A DNA stretch of 64,000 nucleotides. Origin: Planococcus sp. ISL-109. Its GTDB lineage: Bacteria > Bacillota > Bacilli > Bacillales_A > Planococcaceae. Location of the stretch: assembly GCF_018613655.1 (NCBI RefSeq), contig NZ_JAGGPW010000004.1:276627-340626 (forward strand), read 5' to 3'. A program made the translations under genes and the position numbers. The notes below the pieces were generated by a model. That model saw only the letters and a program-made list of their open reading frames with translations. It did not search any database and was not told the DNA's origin. Positions 54,432-63,967 of the stretch are shown in pieces (positions within the stretch are counted from its first letter, which is position 1; every line of letters begins with the position of its first letter).

Positions 54432-55289
54432 ATGGAATTCGCAGTCATTGGCGGGAATGCGCAAGCACTTCTACTTGCGCATCTATTACAAAAAGATGGC
54501 GATGTGCAGCTCATCATTACAGACAAAGCACAAGCAAATGCCATTAGCGAGCGAGGGCTTGTATGCGGAAATGACCGTCAAGAAATTCCTGTTTATTCCG
54601 ATATTGAACAGGTGAATCCGGATGCTTATATATTTATTGCGGCTCATTCAGAACAACTGCCGCCGATTTTGAAATTGCTTAAAATTAGGCGCCCCGGCAA
54701 TCCGCTCATCTTTGTCCAGCAAGGCATGCTTTATTTGGAAAAAGCGCGCTTGTTGGCGCATCGCCAAATTGCAGCCGGTACGCTCGATACGGATGTCGTC
54801 AAAGTCAGCGGACATGAAATCCAGTTTTCCAAACAGCCTATACTCGATATGAGCTTGATCAAAGGTGAGGTGTCCCATTTTGATCCGTTAGTCCACTTGA
54901 AGCATGTGCGGGTCAACTGGATGGAGGACCTGGAAGCGCAGCTATTTGAGCGGCTGCTTCGCGACAGCCTCATCAATCCGCTTACGGCGCTCATGCAAAT
55001 TAAAAAAGGCCGCCTGCTCACTGATCCAAATGCCTATGAACTGTTCCGCAATCTATACAATGAATTGTATTTGGCATTTCCGGAAATCGAGACGCTGCAG
55101 CCGATTGAACGAGTAGCCGCTTATTGTGCTTCCCGTCCAGAGGAAATTTCATCGATGCTCGCCGACCGTTTAGCTGGCGACTTGATGGATGTCGATGGGC
55201 TGATGCTCTATGTTTTGCAAACTTCGAAATTGGATTTGCCATTATTTAAATCATTTTATCACTTGCTGAAAACGGTGGAGGCTAACTGA
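54432..55289 (+). CDS. Ketopantoate reductase-like protein with degenerate active site
   Basis: 285 residues, AAAGGAGGG before the ATG. Overall fold of ApbA/PanE is clear from INPLTALMQIKKG and SSMLADRLAGD in the C-terminal domain. The nucleotide loop reads VIGGNAQA instead of GxGxxG, and the catalytic lysine before INPLTA is replaced by arginine (RLLRDSLINP versus KLAVNCVINP), with Asn changed to Asp. Bacillus has the panE paralogue ylbQ near here. It may have lost or changed activity. Confidence 0.75.
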   Translation: MEFAVIGGNAQALLLAHLLQKDGDVQLIITDKAQANAISERGLVCGNDRQEIPVYSDIEQVNPDAYIFIAAHSEQLPPILKLLKIRRPGNPLIFVQQGMLYLEKARLLAHRQIAAGTLDTDVVKVSGHEIQFSKQPILDMSLIKGEVSHFDPLVHLKHVRVNWMEDLEAQLFERLLRDSLINPLTALMQIKKGRLLTDPNAYELFRNLYNELYLAFPEIETLQPIERVAAYCASRPEEISSMLADRLAGDLMDVDGLMLYVLQTSKLDLPLFKSFYHLLKTVEAN

Positions 55290-55669
55290 TGGATTGGCTG
55301 AATACGATAGGGAAAATCCTGCTCTACCTTCCATTTCTTATTTTCTTGTTCGTCTACGCCTTGACCCATAAAGCGAAAAAACGTAAAGCACTAGGCATTG
55401 CAGCCGATGTGACGACATTTTTATTGTTTTTCTCGATTCCAGCGTCAATAGTTTTGCTGTTCGGCATACAAACACAGCCCACCATCTTTTTGTTTGCCTT
55501 ACTATTTGCGATTTTCTTGTTGATTCGGGAATGGAAGACTACGAAAGAAATTGAAATCATCAAGTTTTTCCGTAAGCTCTGGCGCATTTATTTTTTGGCG
55601 CTTGCAGCGATTTATGCAATCACCTGGCTGTTAGGTACGGCTTTTTTAATGATTCAAACATTTCGCTAA
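55289..55669 (+). CDS. DUF3397 family membrane protein
   Basis: 126 residues, ATG sharing one base with the preceding stop (TGATG), so translation is coupled. Four membrane helices (about 8-25, 38-60, 66-83, 97-120) with basic cytoplasmic loops (HKAKKRKALG, REWKTTKE). Matches DUF3397, a family commonly found before bshC or mraZ. Function unknown. Confidence 0.8.
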   Translation: MDWLNTIGKILLYLPFLIFLFVYALTHKAKKRKALGIAADVTTFLLFFSIPASIVLLFGIQTQPTIFLFALLFAIFLLIREWKTTKEIEIIKFFRKLWRIYFLALAAIYAITWLLGTAFLMIQTFR

Positions 55670-55698
55670 GCGGATTTTTTCTCAAGTTATCCTCCTTT

Positions 55699-55707
55699 TG
55701 TTATAGT
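55699..55707 (+). promoter_or_regulatory. Promoter of bshC
   Basis: Extended -10 TG-T-TATAGT (hexamer 55702-55707) with TTCTCA 17 bases upstream. Confidence 0.5.
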
Positions 55708-55744
55708 AGTCTTTGAATGTAAAGCGAAAAGGGGATTTAACTTC

Positions 55745-57364
55745 ATGAGATTAGAAGAGAAATACATACCGCCATCCTCTCAATTGATGGCTGATTATAC
55801 AAATGAGGATCAAAGCATCCTTCAATATTTTTCCTATGGACCTTCTTTGGAACAAGCGCGAAAACGCTTGCAATCGCTTGCGGACCATCCGGTTGACCGC
55901 AAAAAAGTAAGCGGCATACTGGAAAGCTATATGAAAGATTTCGGATTGTCTGAGGCAGCGCGCAAAAACCTGTGTCATTTTGAAGAAGGCGCGCCAGTGG
56001 TTGTGACCGGCCAACAGGCGGGTTTGCTTACAGGTCCTTTGTATACTGTACATAAAGCGATTTCAACGATTTTGCTGGCCAGACAAGCGGCAGAAGAACT
56101 CGGAGCTCCGGTTGTGCCGCTTTTTTGGATCGCTGGGGAAGATCATGATCTTGCTGAAATCGCGCATGTTTACCGGGAAACCAATGGGCGAATAGAGAAA
56201 CTCAACTATCCGCATGCGAAATTCGGCAAAAGCGCCGCTTCGCAGACACCGCTGAATTATGAGGAAGTCGCAGCATTCATCGAAGAATATTTCCGCAGCT
56301 TGCCTGAAACCTCGCATACGAAACACGTCCATAGCCTGGTATTTCGCCACCTTCGCGAAGCCAAGACATTTACAGGTTTTTTTGCAGCATTGCTAAATCA
56401 CTTTTTCCAACAAGAAGGCCTGCTTTTTATTGACGCGGCCGACAAGCAATTGCGCACATATGAATCGCAATTCTTTTGTCGAATGATCGACAACAGCAAA
56501 GCAATTGCCGAAGCGGTCATGGAGGCGGAAAGTTCGCTACAAGCGATCGGATATACCGCCGGAATCGACGCCAAAAAAGATGCGGCGCATTTGTTCCTGA
56601 CGATCAAAGGCGAACGCTTGTTATTGGAGCGGGACAATGCCGGATTTATCGTGAAAAATACAGCAGTGCGTTATACAGAGCAAGAGCTGATGGAGATTGC
56701 GCGGCACGAACCGGAGCGCTTGAGCAATAACGTCGTCACCCGTCCGTTGATGCAGGATTTGGTATTTCCTGTTTTAGCCTTTGTCGGAGGCCCTGGAGAA
56801 ATCGCTTACTGGGCTGCTTTGAAAGGTGCATTCGAATTGATGGACATGGAAATGCCGATTGTCATGCCGCGGCTCAGCGTCAGTTTGATCGATCGCCGGA
56901 CAGCGGCACTCCTTGAAAAGCACCAGCTGAGTTTTGAAGACGTCGTGGTCGAGCGGAAAATTCCACAGCTGCGCAACGAATTGTTGGAGTCGATTCGGGA
57001 TGTCGAGACTGAATCGAAAATCGGCGCAATCCAACAAGATCTTACAGTGGAATACGATGAATTGATGGAGCGCTTTACATCCGTCAGTGCCGGGCTCAAG
57101 CCGCTCGTGGAGAAAAATTTACGCATTCATTTGGATCAACTGACCTTCTTGAAGAACAAGCTCCAAGATGAAGTCGCGATCCAGAACAGTACGCAGTTCA
57201 ATCAACTCGCGGCAATCGAAAATGCGCTGCTGCCGGAATCCGGATGGCAAGAGCGGATTTACAACCCGATTCCTTATTTAAATCAATATGGTGTAGAATT
57301 GGTGGAAGACTTGCTTGACTTGCCGATGAACTATAATAAAACACATAAAATCGTCATTCTTTAA
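55745..57364 (+). CDS. bshC: Bacillithiol biosynthesis cysteine-adding enzyme
   Basis: 539 residues, the family length. N-terminal Rossmann-like core with TGQQAGLLTGPLYTVHKAIS (near 93) and PLFWIAGEDHDLAEI (near 121), followed by a coiled-coil C-terminal part. It joins cysteine to glucosaminyl malate to finish bacillithiol, the low-molecular-weight thiol of many Bacillales. AAAAGGGG precedes. Position before mraZ matches Bacillus yllA. Confidence 0.93.
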   Translation: MRLEEKYIPPSSQLMADYTNEDQSILQYFSYGPSLEQARKRLQSLADHPVDRKKVSGILESYMKDFGLSEAARKNLCHFEEGAPVVVTGQQAGLLTGPLYTVHKAISTILLARQAAEELGAPVVPLFWIAGEDHDLAEIAHVYRETNGRIEKLNYPHAKFGKSAASQTPLNYEEVAAFIEEYFRSLPETSHTKHVHSLVFRHLREAKTFTGFFAALLNHFFQQEGLLFIDAADKQLRTYESQFFCRMIDNSKAIAEAVMEAESSLQAIGYTAGIDAKKDAAHLFLTIKGERLLLERDNAGFIVKNTAVRYTEQELMEIARHEPERLSNNVVTRPLMQDLVFPVLAFVGGPGEIAYWAALKGAFELMDMEMPIVMPRLSVSLIDRRTAALLEKHQLSFEDVVVERKIPQLRNELLESIRDVETESKIGAIQQDLTVEYDELMERFTSVSAGLKPLVEKNLRIHLDQLTFLKNKLQDEVAIQNSTQFNQLAAIENALLPESGWQERIYNPIPYLNQYGVELVEDLLDLPMNYNKTHKIVIL

Positions 57365-57370
57365 ATTGGA

Positions 57371-57398
57371 AAAGCCTGCATATGCAGGCTTCTTTTTT
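57371..57398 (+). terminator. Terminator after bshC
   Basis: Arms AAGCCTGCAT/ATGCAGGCTT, then TCTTTTTT. Confidence 0.85.
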
Positions 57399-57457
57399 GT
57401 GAAGTAAACTACTTGAGATGAAATGCTGTAACAATAGTGAAATATTTCAAAAACAAG

Positions 57458-57480
57458 TGGTGGCATGTGGGGGAATGTGG
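57458..57480 (+). promoter_or_regulatory. MraZ operator boxes upstream of mraZ
   Basis: TGGTGG (57458), TGGGGG (57468) and TGG (57478) recur with an exact 10-bp period, the arrangement of TGGGN repeats bound by MraZ. A TATAAT lies just after (57490-57495), so binding would cover the -35 region. Confidence 0.7.
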
Positions 57481-57511
57481 TACATTAATTATAATAAGTG
57501 GGGTGAAAGGC

Positions 57512-57943
57512 ATGTTCATGGGCGAATTTCAACATAATGTTGACGCAAAGGGCAGATTAATTGTCCCTGCAAAATACCGTGACTTGCTTGGTGAACAGTT
57601 TGTGATCACCAGAGGCCTGGATCAGTGCTTATTTGGTTATCCAATGAATGAATGGAATAAAATTGAAGAAAAATTAAAAGAAATGCCAGTAACTAAAAAG
57701 GATGCGCGTGCATTTACGCGTTTTTTCTTCTCCGGAGCCCAAGAAGTGGAACTTGATAAGCAGGGACGCGTCAATATACCTGCGACGCTTTTGACTTATG
57801 CGAAAATCGAAAAGGAATGCGTCATTTTAGGCGTCTCCAACCGATTTGAAATTTGGGCGAAAGATTCCTGGGAAGCGTATTTTGTGGAATCCGAAGAATC
57901 TTTTAACGAAATTGCCGAAAACTTAACTGACTTTGATTTTTAA
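57512..57943 (+). CDS. mraZ: Transcriptional regulator and division-cluster protein MraZ
   Basis: 143 residues from the ATG at 57512 (GGGGTG 6 bases before); an upstream frame to 57437 runs through the operator and is rejected. Two SpoVT-AbrB-like halves, each with a DxxGR motif: [14 protein letters not shown] (near 10) and [14 protein letters not shown] (near 84). It forms a ring and binds TGGG repeats to control the dcw cluster including itself. Confidence 0.95.
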   Translation: MFMGEFQHNVDAKGRLIVPAKYRDLLGEQFVITRGLDQCLFGYPMNEWNKIEEKLKEMPVTKKDARAFTRFFFSGAQEVELDKQGRVNIPATLLTYAKIEKECVILGVSNRFEIWAKDSWEAYFVESEESFNEIAENLTDFDF

Positions 57944-57964
57944 TAAACGAACGGGGGGACTGGG

Positions 57965-58903
57965 TTGTTCAATCACACTACAGTTTTGCTGCATGAAACT
58001 GTCGATGGGCTGAACATTCGTCCTGATGGTATATATGTAGATTGTACGCTCGGCGGAGCAGGCCATAGCGAATATTTGGCCCAGCAATTATCCGATCAAG
58101 GACATCTGTACTGCTTTGATCAGGACGCGACAGCAATCGCGCATGCACAAGAAAAACTGAAAGATTATTTACATAAAATCACATTTATTCATGCGAACTT
58201 CAAAGATATAAAAGAAGAACTGAATCAGCGGGGCGTAGAGAAAGTGGACGGGATTTTGTATGACCTCGGCGTCTCTTCACCGCAGCTCGATACACCGGAG
58301 CGCGGATTCAGCTATCACCACGATGCACCGCTCGATATGCGCATGGACCAAAGTGCTGAACTGAGCGCTTACCATGTCGTGAACGAATGGCGTTTTGAAG
58401 ATTTGGTGCGCATTTTTTACCGCTACGGAGAAGAAAAATTTTCCAAGCAAATCGCCCGGAAAATCGAAGCTGCTAGAGAAAAGCATCCGATTGAAACAAC
58501 AGCACAATTGGTGGAATGCATCAAAGACGGCATTCCGGCTCCGGCAAGACGCACAGGCGGACATCCCGCCAAACGAGTATTCCAGGCCATCCGCATAGCA
58601 GTGAACGACGAATTGGGTGCTGCAGAAACATCTTTGCAAGATGCACTTGATCTGTTGGCTGAAGGCGGCAGAATCAGCGTCATCACATTCCATTCCTTGG
58701 AAGATCGTTTAACGAAGGCACTCTTTAAAGAGGTTTCGTCACTGCCGGAATTGCCTCCGAATTTACCGATTATTCCAGAAGGCCTTGAACCGAAATTCAA
58801 ACTTGTTACACGCAAGCCGATTCTGCCGTCTGAGGAAGAACTGGCCCATAATAATCGTTCGCGTTCCGCGAAGCTGCGGATTGCGGAAAAAATCAAATCC
58901 TAA
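57965..58903 (+). CDS. rsmH: 16S rRNA (cytosine1402-N4)-methyltransferase
   Basis: 312 residues, TTG start with a GGGGGG-containing site upstream. AdoMet motif [14 protein letters not shown] (near 22-35), [10 protein letters not shown] (near 99) and [11 protein letters not shown] (near 238). It methylates C1402 in the ribosomal P site. Second gene of the cluster. Confidence 0.95.
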   Translation: MFNHTTVLLHETVDGLNIRPDGIYVDCTLGGAGHSEYLAQQLSDQGHLYCFDQDATAIAHAQEKLKDYLHKITFIHANFKDIKEELNQRGVEKVDGILYDLGVSSPQLDTPERGFSYHHDAPLDMRMDQSAELSAYHVVNEWRFEDLVRIFYRYGEEKFSKQIARKIEAAREKHPIETTAQLVECIKDGIPAPARRTGGHPAKRVFQAIRIAVNDELGAAETSLQDALDLLAEGGRISVITFHSLEDRLTKALFKEVSSLPELPPNLPIIPEGLEPKFKLVTRKPILPSEEELAHNNRSRSAKLRIAEKIKS

Positions 58904-58915
58904 GGACGTGTTTAA

Positions 58916-59275
58916 ATGGCGTTGAATGCGAGACCTCAAACCTACATCCAGCAGCCGGCCGTTCCTCAAAAACCGAGTAGCCAGCCGGTCCGAAAGAAAG
59001 TTCGAATTACAAAAGGCGAAAAAATCTTATACACGGCCTTCCTCGCTGTATGCATTCTGTGTGCACTGCTCGTTTTGCAGAATCAGTCGACGATCCAAGC
59101 TTCGACGCAGGAAATCCAAACAATTGAAAATTCAATCAATGAAACGATGAGACAAAATACCGATTTGTCCGTGCAAGTAAGTGAACTGTCTTCATATGAG
59201 CGCATTTGGTCGAAAGCAAAGGATTACGGCTTAAAATTAAATGAGCGAAATGTAAAGGTAGTGCCTGGACAATGA
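58916..59275 (+). CDS. ftsL: Cell division protein FtsL
   Basis: 119 residues: a basic cytoplasmic N-terminus, one membrane helix (about 38-56) and an extracellular coiled coil (about 60-100). The gene overlaps the PBP start by 4 bases (ATGA). Low sequence identity is normal for FtsL; topology and place identify it. Confidence 0.9.
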   Translation: MALNARPQTYIQQPAVPQKPSSQPVRKKVRITKGEKILYTAFLAVCILCALLVLQNQSTIQASTQEIQTIENSINETMRQNTDLSVQVSELSSYERIWSKAKDYGLKLNERNVKVVPGQ

Positions 59276-61578
59276 AGAAAAAGTTTCGTTTTCAAGGGGG
59301 AGCCTTTCTGCTATTTTTGTTATTTGCAGGGCTCTTTTTCCTTTTAATGACCAGAATAATCACAATCCAAGCGACTGGCAAAGTGGAAGGCCAGGAATTA
59401 GCCGCACGCGCGGCCGCCAAATACAGCCAAGAAGAAGTGTTGACGGCAGAACGCGGAAAGATTATCGATCGCAACGGCGAAGTGATCGCAGAAGACACCC
59501 TTACTTATAAGTTGGTGGCGGTTTTGGATGAATCGGTCACGACAAATCCGGAACAACCGAACCATATCGTCGATCCCGAAGAAACGGCCACATATTTGGC
59601 GGAGCAATTAGGCACGCCGAAAGAAGAGCTATTGAACATATTGGTGAATGGCATCGAAAATGAGCGCTATCAAGTGGAGTTCGGGGCATCAGGCCGCGAA
59701 ATCAACCATACGCAAATGCTTGAAATGGAAGAACAGGATTTACCAGGCCTATTATTCATCAAGGATCTAAAACGTCTTTATCCAAACGGCACCTTTGCTT
59801 CGCATTTGATTGGTTTTGCGATGAAAGAAGAAGATGAAGGTGAGGATGGCTTGGTGAGAACGACTGGGAAAATGGGGCTCGAAGCGATTCATGACCAAGT
59901 TTTGACCGGACAAAACGGCAAAATGGAGTTCGATACGGATAAATGGGGCTACCTCTTGCCGAATAGCGAAGAAGTGATTACGCCCGCCATCGACGGTTCA
60001 AATCTTCAATTGACATTGGACCGGACGATCCAGAATTTCCTCGAAGATGCCATGTCGAGCGTGCAGGAAGAATACAATCCGACGCGCATGATCGCGGTCA
60101 TCGCCGATCCCGATACTGGTGAGATTCTCGGCATGTCACAGCGTCCGACTTTCAATCCGAACACAAGGGAAGGTTTATCGGACAACTGGCTGAACGAAAG
60201 CATTGAACTGACTATAGAGCCCGGATCGCCGATGAAAATCTTCACCGTAGCTGCCGCAATAGAAGAAGGCAAATGGGATCCGAATGCTTATTACGATTCC
60301 GGGACGTATACATTACTCGACCGGACTATCGGCGACCACAATAGTGGGCGCGGTTGGGGCAGCATTACTTTTCTTGAAGGTTTCCAACGCTCCTCGAACG
60401 TATCAATGGGGTATTTATTGGAACGAATGGGACCGGATATGTTTATGAACTATGTCGATGCATTCGGCTTTGGCGAGAAAACCGACATCGATTTGCCGAA
60501 TGAAGCAGCCGGGAAAATTCTGGATCAATACCCAATCAATAAATTGACGACTGCCTACGGACAAGGTTCAACCGTGACGCCAATCCAAATGATTCAGGCA
60601 GCAACGGCAATTGCAGGTGACGGAACGATGATGAAGCCTTATATCATCGATCAAATTAAAAACCCGGATACAGGCGACGTAACAGTGAAGTCTGAACCCG
60701 CAGAAGCGGGCAAGCCGATTTCACAAGAAACGGCCAATGAAGTGCGTGAACTGATGGCATCTACAGTCACTGCGGAAGCTGGGTCCGCCAAAGGCTTTGG
60801 GCTTCAGGACTACACGGTTGCCGGGAAAACTGGTACCGCACAAGTCCCAGGCCAAGACGGGCAATATATGACCGGAAGCAATAATTATTTGTTTTCATTC
60901 ATCGGAATGGCGCCGGCGGAAGATCCGGAGCTGTTGATTTATATCGGCGTACAGCAACCTCAATTGCCGGCTGATGAATATGGATCCGTTCCGGTATCAA
61001 AAATTTTCACTTCTGTGATGGAGAATAGTTTGAAATACTTGAATATCGCACCGGAGAATTCGATAGAAGCGAAGACGGTGCAGATAGAAGATTATTCTGA
61101 GATGCCTCTAGAACAAGCGATTGCCGAATTGGAGGCAATCGGCTTGAATCCGGTCGTCACAGGGGAAAACACGCAAGTAAGCGATCAATACCCTCAAAGC
61201 GGCGAAACATTAGTCGCTGGCGAAAACATCATTTTAAGAACGAGCGGGAAAACCGTTATCCCTGACTTTACAGGGTGGTCGAAGCGTGAATTGCTTGCAT
61301 ACCAGACGCTCAGCGGATTGCCGTTGGAAATTGCAGGACAAGGCTTTACCATGACGCAAAGTGTTCCCGAAGGGGCGACACCTGCGGCAGGGGAATCCGT
61401 CATCATCGAATTGCAACCGCCGGAGATATTTTATCCGCAGCAGGCGCAAAATATCGAAGAGGCCATAGATAACCCACTCGAAGAAACACAAGAAACACAA
61501 GAAACACAAGAAACACAAGAAACGCAAGAAACACAAGAAACACAAGAAACACAAGAACAACCGGAAGATAATGAATAA
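59272..61578 (+). CDS. pbpB: Division-specific class B penicillin-binding protein with PASTA domains
   Basis: 768 residues. Membrane helix (about 9-28), dimerisation domain, and transpeptidase domain with the nucleophile in SPMK (Ser about 319), SSN and KTGT (near 519). Two C-terminal PASTA repeats (about 605-725) follow, then a disordered acidic tail of eight Glu-Thr-Gln repeats. It crosslinks septal peptidoglycan with FtsW. The order matches staphylococcal pbp1: no spoVD and no murE lie before mraY. Confidence 0.94.
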   Translation: MKKKFRFQGGAFLLFLLFAGLFFLLMTRIITIQATGKVEGQELAARAAAKYSQEEVLTAERGKIIDRNGEVIAEDTLTYKLVAVLDESVTTNPEQPNHIVDPEETATYLAEQLGTPKEELLNILVNGIENERYQVEFGASGREINHTQMLEMEEQDLPGLLFIKDLKRLYPNGTFASHLIGFAMKEEDEGEDGLVRTTGKMGLEAIHDQVLTGQNGKMEFDTDKWGYLLPNSEEVITPAIDGSNLQLTLDRTIQNFLEDAMSSVQEEYNPTRMIAVIADPDTGEILGMSQRPTFNPNTREGLSDNWLNESIELTIEPGSPMKIFTVAAAIEEGKWDPNAYYDSGTYTLLDRTIGDHNSGRGWGSITFLEGFQRSSNVSMGYLLERMGPDMFMNYVDAFGFGEKTDIDLPNEAAGKILDQYPINKLTTAYGQGSTVTPIQMIQAATAIAGDGTMMKPYIIDQIKNPDTGDVTVKSEPAEAGKPISQETANEVRELMASTVTAEAGSAKGFGLQDYTVAGKTGTAQVPGQDGQYMTGSNNYLFSFIGMAPAEDPELLIYIGVQQPQLPADEYGSVPVSKIFTSVMENSLKYLNIAPENSIEAKTVQIEDYSEMPLEQAIAELEAIGLNPVVTGENTQVSDQYPQSGETLVAGENIILRTSGKTVIPDFTGWSKRELLAYQTLSGLPLEIAGQGFTMTQSVPEGATPAAGESVIIELQPPEIFYPQQAQNIEEAIDNPLEETQETQETQETQETQETQETQETQEQPEDNE
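61483..61554 (+). repeat. Eight tandem 9-base units encoding Glu-Thr-Gln
   Basis: GAAACACAA repeated eight times in frame near the end of the PBP gene; only unit 5 differs, by a silent A to G. Units are multiples of three bases, so copy number can change without a frameshift. Confidence 0.95.
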
Positions 61579-61615
61579 ACGAACGAGTCAACTCGTCTTT
61601 AAAGGAGCTCTATAA

Positions 61616-62584
61616 ATGGAAGGTATGCATATAATTGGATTTGGGGTCGCATTAATATTTACTGTCGTATTGATGCCTCTTTTCATTCCCCTATTGAAAC
61701 GTATGAAATTTGGTCAAAGCATTCGAGAAGAAGGACCGCAATCCCATATGAAAAAAACTGGGACGCCGACAATGGGCGGACTGGTTTTCCTCATTTCCAT
61801 CATTGTGACAGTACTGCTTGTCGCAGCATTTAACGAAGAACTGACGACACAAGTGACCATTCTCTTGATGGTGTTGTTCGCCTATGGACTAATCGGGTTT
61901 TTGGATGATTTCATCAAAGTAGTATTGAAGCGCAATCTCGGATTGACTTCATTGCAGAAATTAATTGCACAAATTGTTATTGCCATTGTGTCATTCTTCT
62001 TGCTGCGCACAAACGGTTTTGACACGGCGCTCGGAATTCCCTTTACCGAGGTGTCGATTGAACTTGGCTGGGTTTATGTGCTATTCATCGTCTTCTGGCT
62101 TGTCGGCTTCTCAAACGCCGTCAACTTAACGGATGGGCTGGATGGGCTCGTTGCAGGGACAGCTACCATCGCTTTTGCTGCATTTGGCATTTTGGCGATT
62201 GCACAACAGCAAATGGGCATCGCATTGTTCACCTTTGCCGTAGCAGGCGGTCTTCTTGGGTTTTTGGTTTTTAATAAATATCCAGCGAAAGTCTTTATGG
62301 GCGATACCGGGTCATTGGCACTCGGCGGCGCGCTTGCTATGGTGTCGATCCTATTAAAGCAGGAATTGCTCTTGCTATTGATTGGTTTAGTATTCGTTAT
62401 CGAAACAGCATCGGTGATATTACAGGTAGGCAGCTTTAAGTTGCGGAAAAAGCGCATATTCAAAATGAGTCCGATACATCACCATTTTGAACTGGTCGGT
62501 TGGTCCGAATGGAAAGTTGTTAGCGTATTTTGGGGCGTCGGTTTTATCAGTGCCGCAGTCGCCGTTTTATTGGAGGTCATGTAA
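61616..62584 (+). CDS. mraY: Phospho-N-acetylmuramoyl-pentapeptide transferase
   Basis: 322 residues with ten membrane helices. Catalytic aspartates in GFLDDFIKV (near 98) and NLTDGLDGL (near 170), [12 protein letters not shown] (near 224) and MSPIHHHFE (near 285) are all present. It makes lipid I. RBS AAAGGAG lies 9-10 bases before the ATG. Confidence 0.96.
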   Translation: MEGMHIIGFGVALIFTVVLMPLFIPLLKRMKFGQSIREEGPQSHMKKTGTPTMGGLVFLISIIVTVLLVAAFNEELTTQVTILLMVLFAYGLIGFLDDFIKVVLKRNLGLTSLQKLIAQIVIAIVSFFLLRTNGFDTALGIPFTEVSIELGWVYVLFIVFWLVGFSNAVNLTDGLDGLVAGTATIAFAAFGILAIAQQQMGIALFTFAVAGGLLGFLVFNKYPAKVFMGDTGSLALGGALAMVSILLKQELLLLLIGLVFVIETASVILQVGSFKLRKKRIFKMSPIHHHFELVGWSEWKVVSVFWGVGFISAAVAVLLEVM

Positions 62585-63949
62585 ATGAAAGAATTGCCGC
62601 AATTGCATCAAAAAAAAGTGCTGGTGCTTGGCCTGGCGAAAAGCGGTTATACAGCCGCCCGCCTTTTGCACAAGCTCGGAGCATTTGTAACAGTCAATGA
62701 TTCCAAGCCATTCGAAGAAAATCCAGAGGCACAGGATTTGCTGAATCTGGGCGTCACCGTTATTTGCGGCCGCCACCCGGAAGATTTAATGGACGAAGGA
62801 TTCGAACTGGTCATCAAAAATCCTGGGATTCCTTACCGCAATCACCTGATCCAAAAAGCGATAGAAAAGGGCATTCCTGTTTGGACTGAAATTGAACTTG
62901 CTTACCGCATCAGCGAAGCGCCGTTCATTGGAATTACGGGATCGAACGGCAAAACCACCACTACGACTTTATTGTTCCATATGCTGAACCAAGACGGCAA
63001 GGCACCGCTAATTGCAGGGAATATCGGAACAGTGGCAAGCGGAGTGGCGGAAAAAGCGGCTGCTGACAATGTCATCGTCACAGAGCTTTCTTCATTCCAG
63101 TTAAAAGGAACCGAAACCTTCCGTCCGCAAATTGCGATCATCATCAATTTATACGAAGCACACCTCGATTATCACGGATCGCTCGATGATTATCTTGAAT
63201 CGAAAAAGAAAATTACAGAAAACCAGATCGAAACAGATTATTTCATTTATAATGCGGACCAAAAAATACTCGCTGATCACGCTAAAACTGTAAAAGCAAT
63301 ACCTATGCCTTTTACGTTGAAAGGCAGGACGGACGAACATATTAGTGCAGACCGGGAATTTATTTACTGGCAAGGAAAACCCTTAATTGAACGCAAGCGA
63401 ATCATGCTCGCAGGCGAACACAATCTTGAGAATATACTGGCAGCCACTGCAGCGGCATTATTATGGGGCGGGACAAAAGAAACCATCATCCGCGTGTTGA
63501 CTTCTTTCACTGGTGTCAAGCACCGTTCCCAATTTGTCGATGAATGGCAAGGACGGCGTTTTTATAATGATTCCAAAGCGACAAATGCCCTGGCAACGAA
63601 AAGCGCTTTAGAAGCGTTCCAAGGAAACATCATCCTGTTGGCTGGCGGTTTGGAGCGCGAGCATTCGCTTGAAGAACTGCGGCCATTTATGGAACGGGTG
63701 AAAGGATTGGTGACTTTCGGCGAAACGGCAGAACGCTTTTCCGATTTTGCCGAATCGTGTAATGTCCCGACGGTCACAAAAGCCGGAATGATGGATGATG
63801 CGGTCGAAAAAGCGATTGCGTTGTCACAGCCAGGAGATACCATTCTCTTGTCGCCGGCTTGCGCAAGCTGGGATCAGTACGAGAGTTTCGAAGTCCGCGG
63901 TGATGCATTTATCGACGCAGTCCAAAGACACACAGACGCGAACGAATAA
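62585..63949 (+). CDS. murD: UDP-N-acetylmuramoylalanine--D-glutamate ligase
   Basis: 454 residues, ATG directly after the mraY stop. Mur ligase domains: VLGLAKSGYTAARLL (UDP-binding), ITGSNGKTTTT P-loop (near 118), EAHLDYHGSLDDYL, and C-terminal GLEREHSLEEL and SPACASWDQYESFEVRGDAF. Adds D-Glu to the peptidoglycan precursor. It is the only Mur ligase gene in this part of the cluster. Confidence 0.96.
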   Translation: MKELPQLHQKKVLVLGLAKSGYTAARLLHKLGAFVTVNDSKPFEENPEAQDLLNLGVTVICGRHPEDLMDEGFELVIKNPGIPYRNHLIQKAIEKGIPVWTEIELAYRISEAPFIGITGSNGKTTTTTLLFHMLNQDGKAPLIAGNIGTVASGVAEKAAADNVIVTELSSFQLKGTETFRPQIAIIINLYEAHLDYHGSLDDYLESKKKITENQIETDYFIYNADQKILADHAKTVKAIPMPFTLKGRTDEHISADREFIYWQGKPLIERKRIMLAGEHNLENILAATAAALLWGGTKETIIRVLTSFTGVKHRSQFVDEWQGRRFYNDSKATNALATKSALEAFQGNIILLAGGLEREHSLEELRPFMERVKGLVTFGETAERFSDFAESCNVPTVTKAGMMDDAVEKAIALSQPGDTILLSPACASWDQYESFEVRGDAFIDAVQRHTDANE

Positions 63950-63967
63950 TACGAAGGAGCGGCGGTT

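Noticed and set aside
61483-61554. CRISPR-like regular repeat
   Set aside because: Direct in-frame 9-base units without spacers inside a PBP gene; no cas genes nearby.
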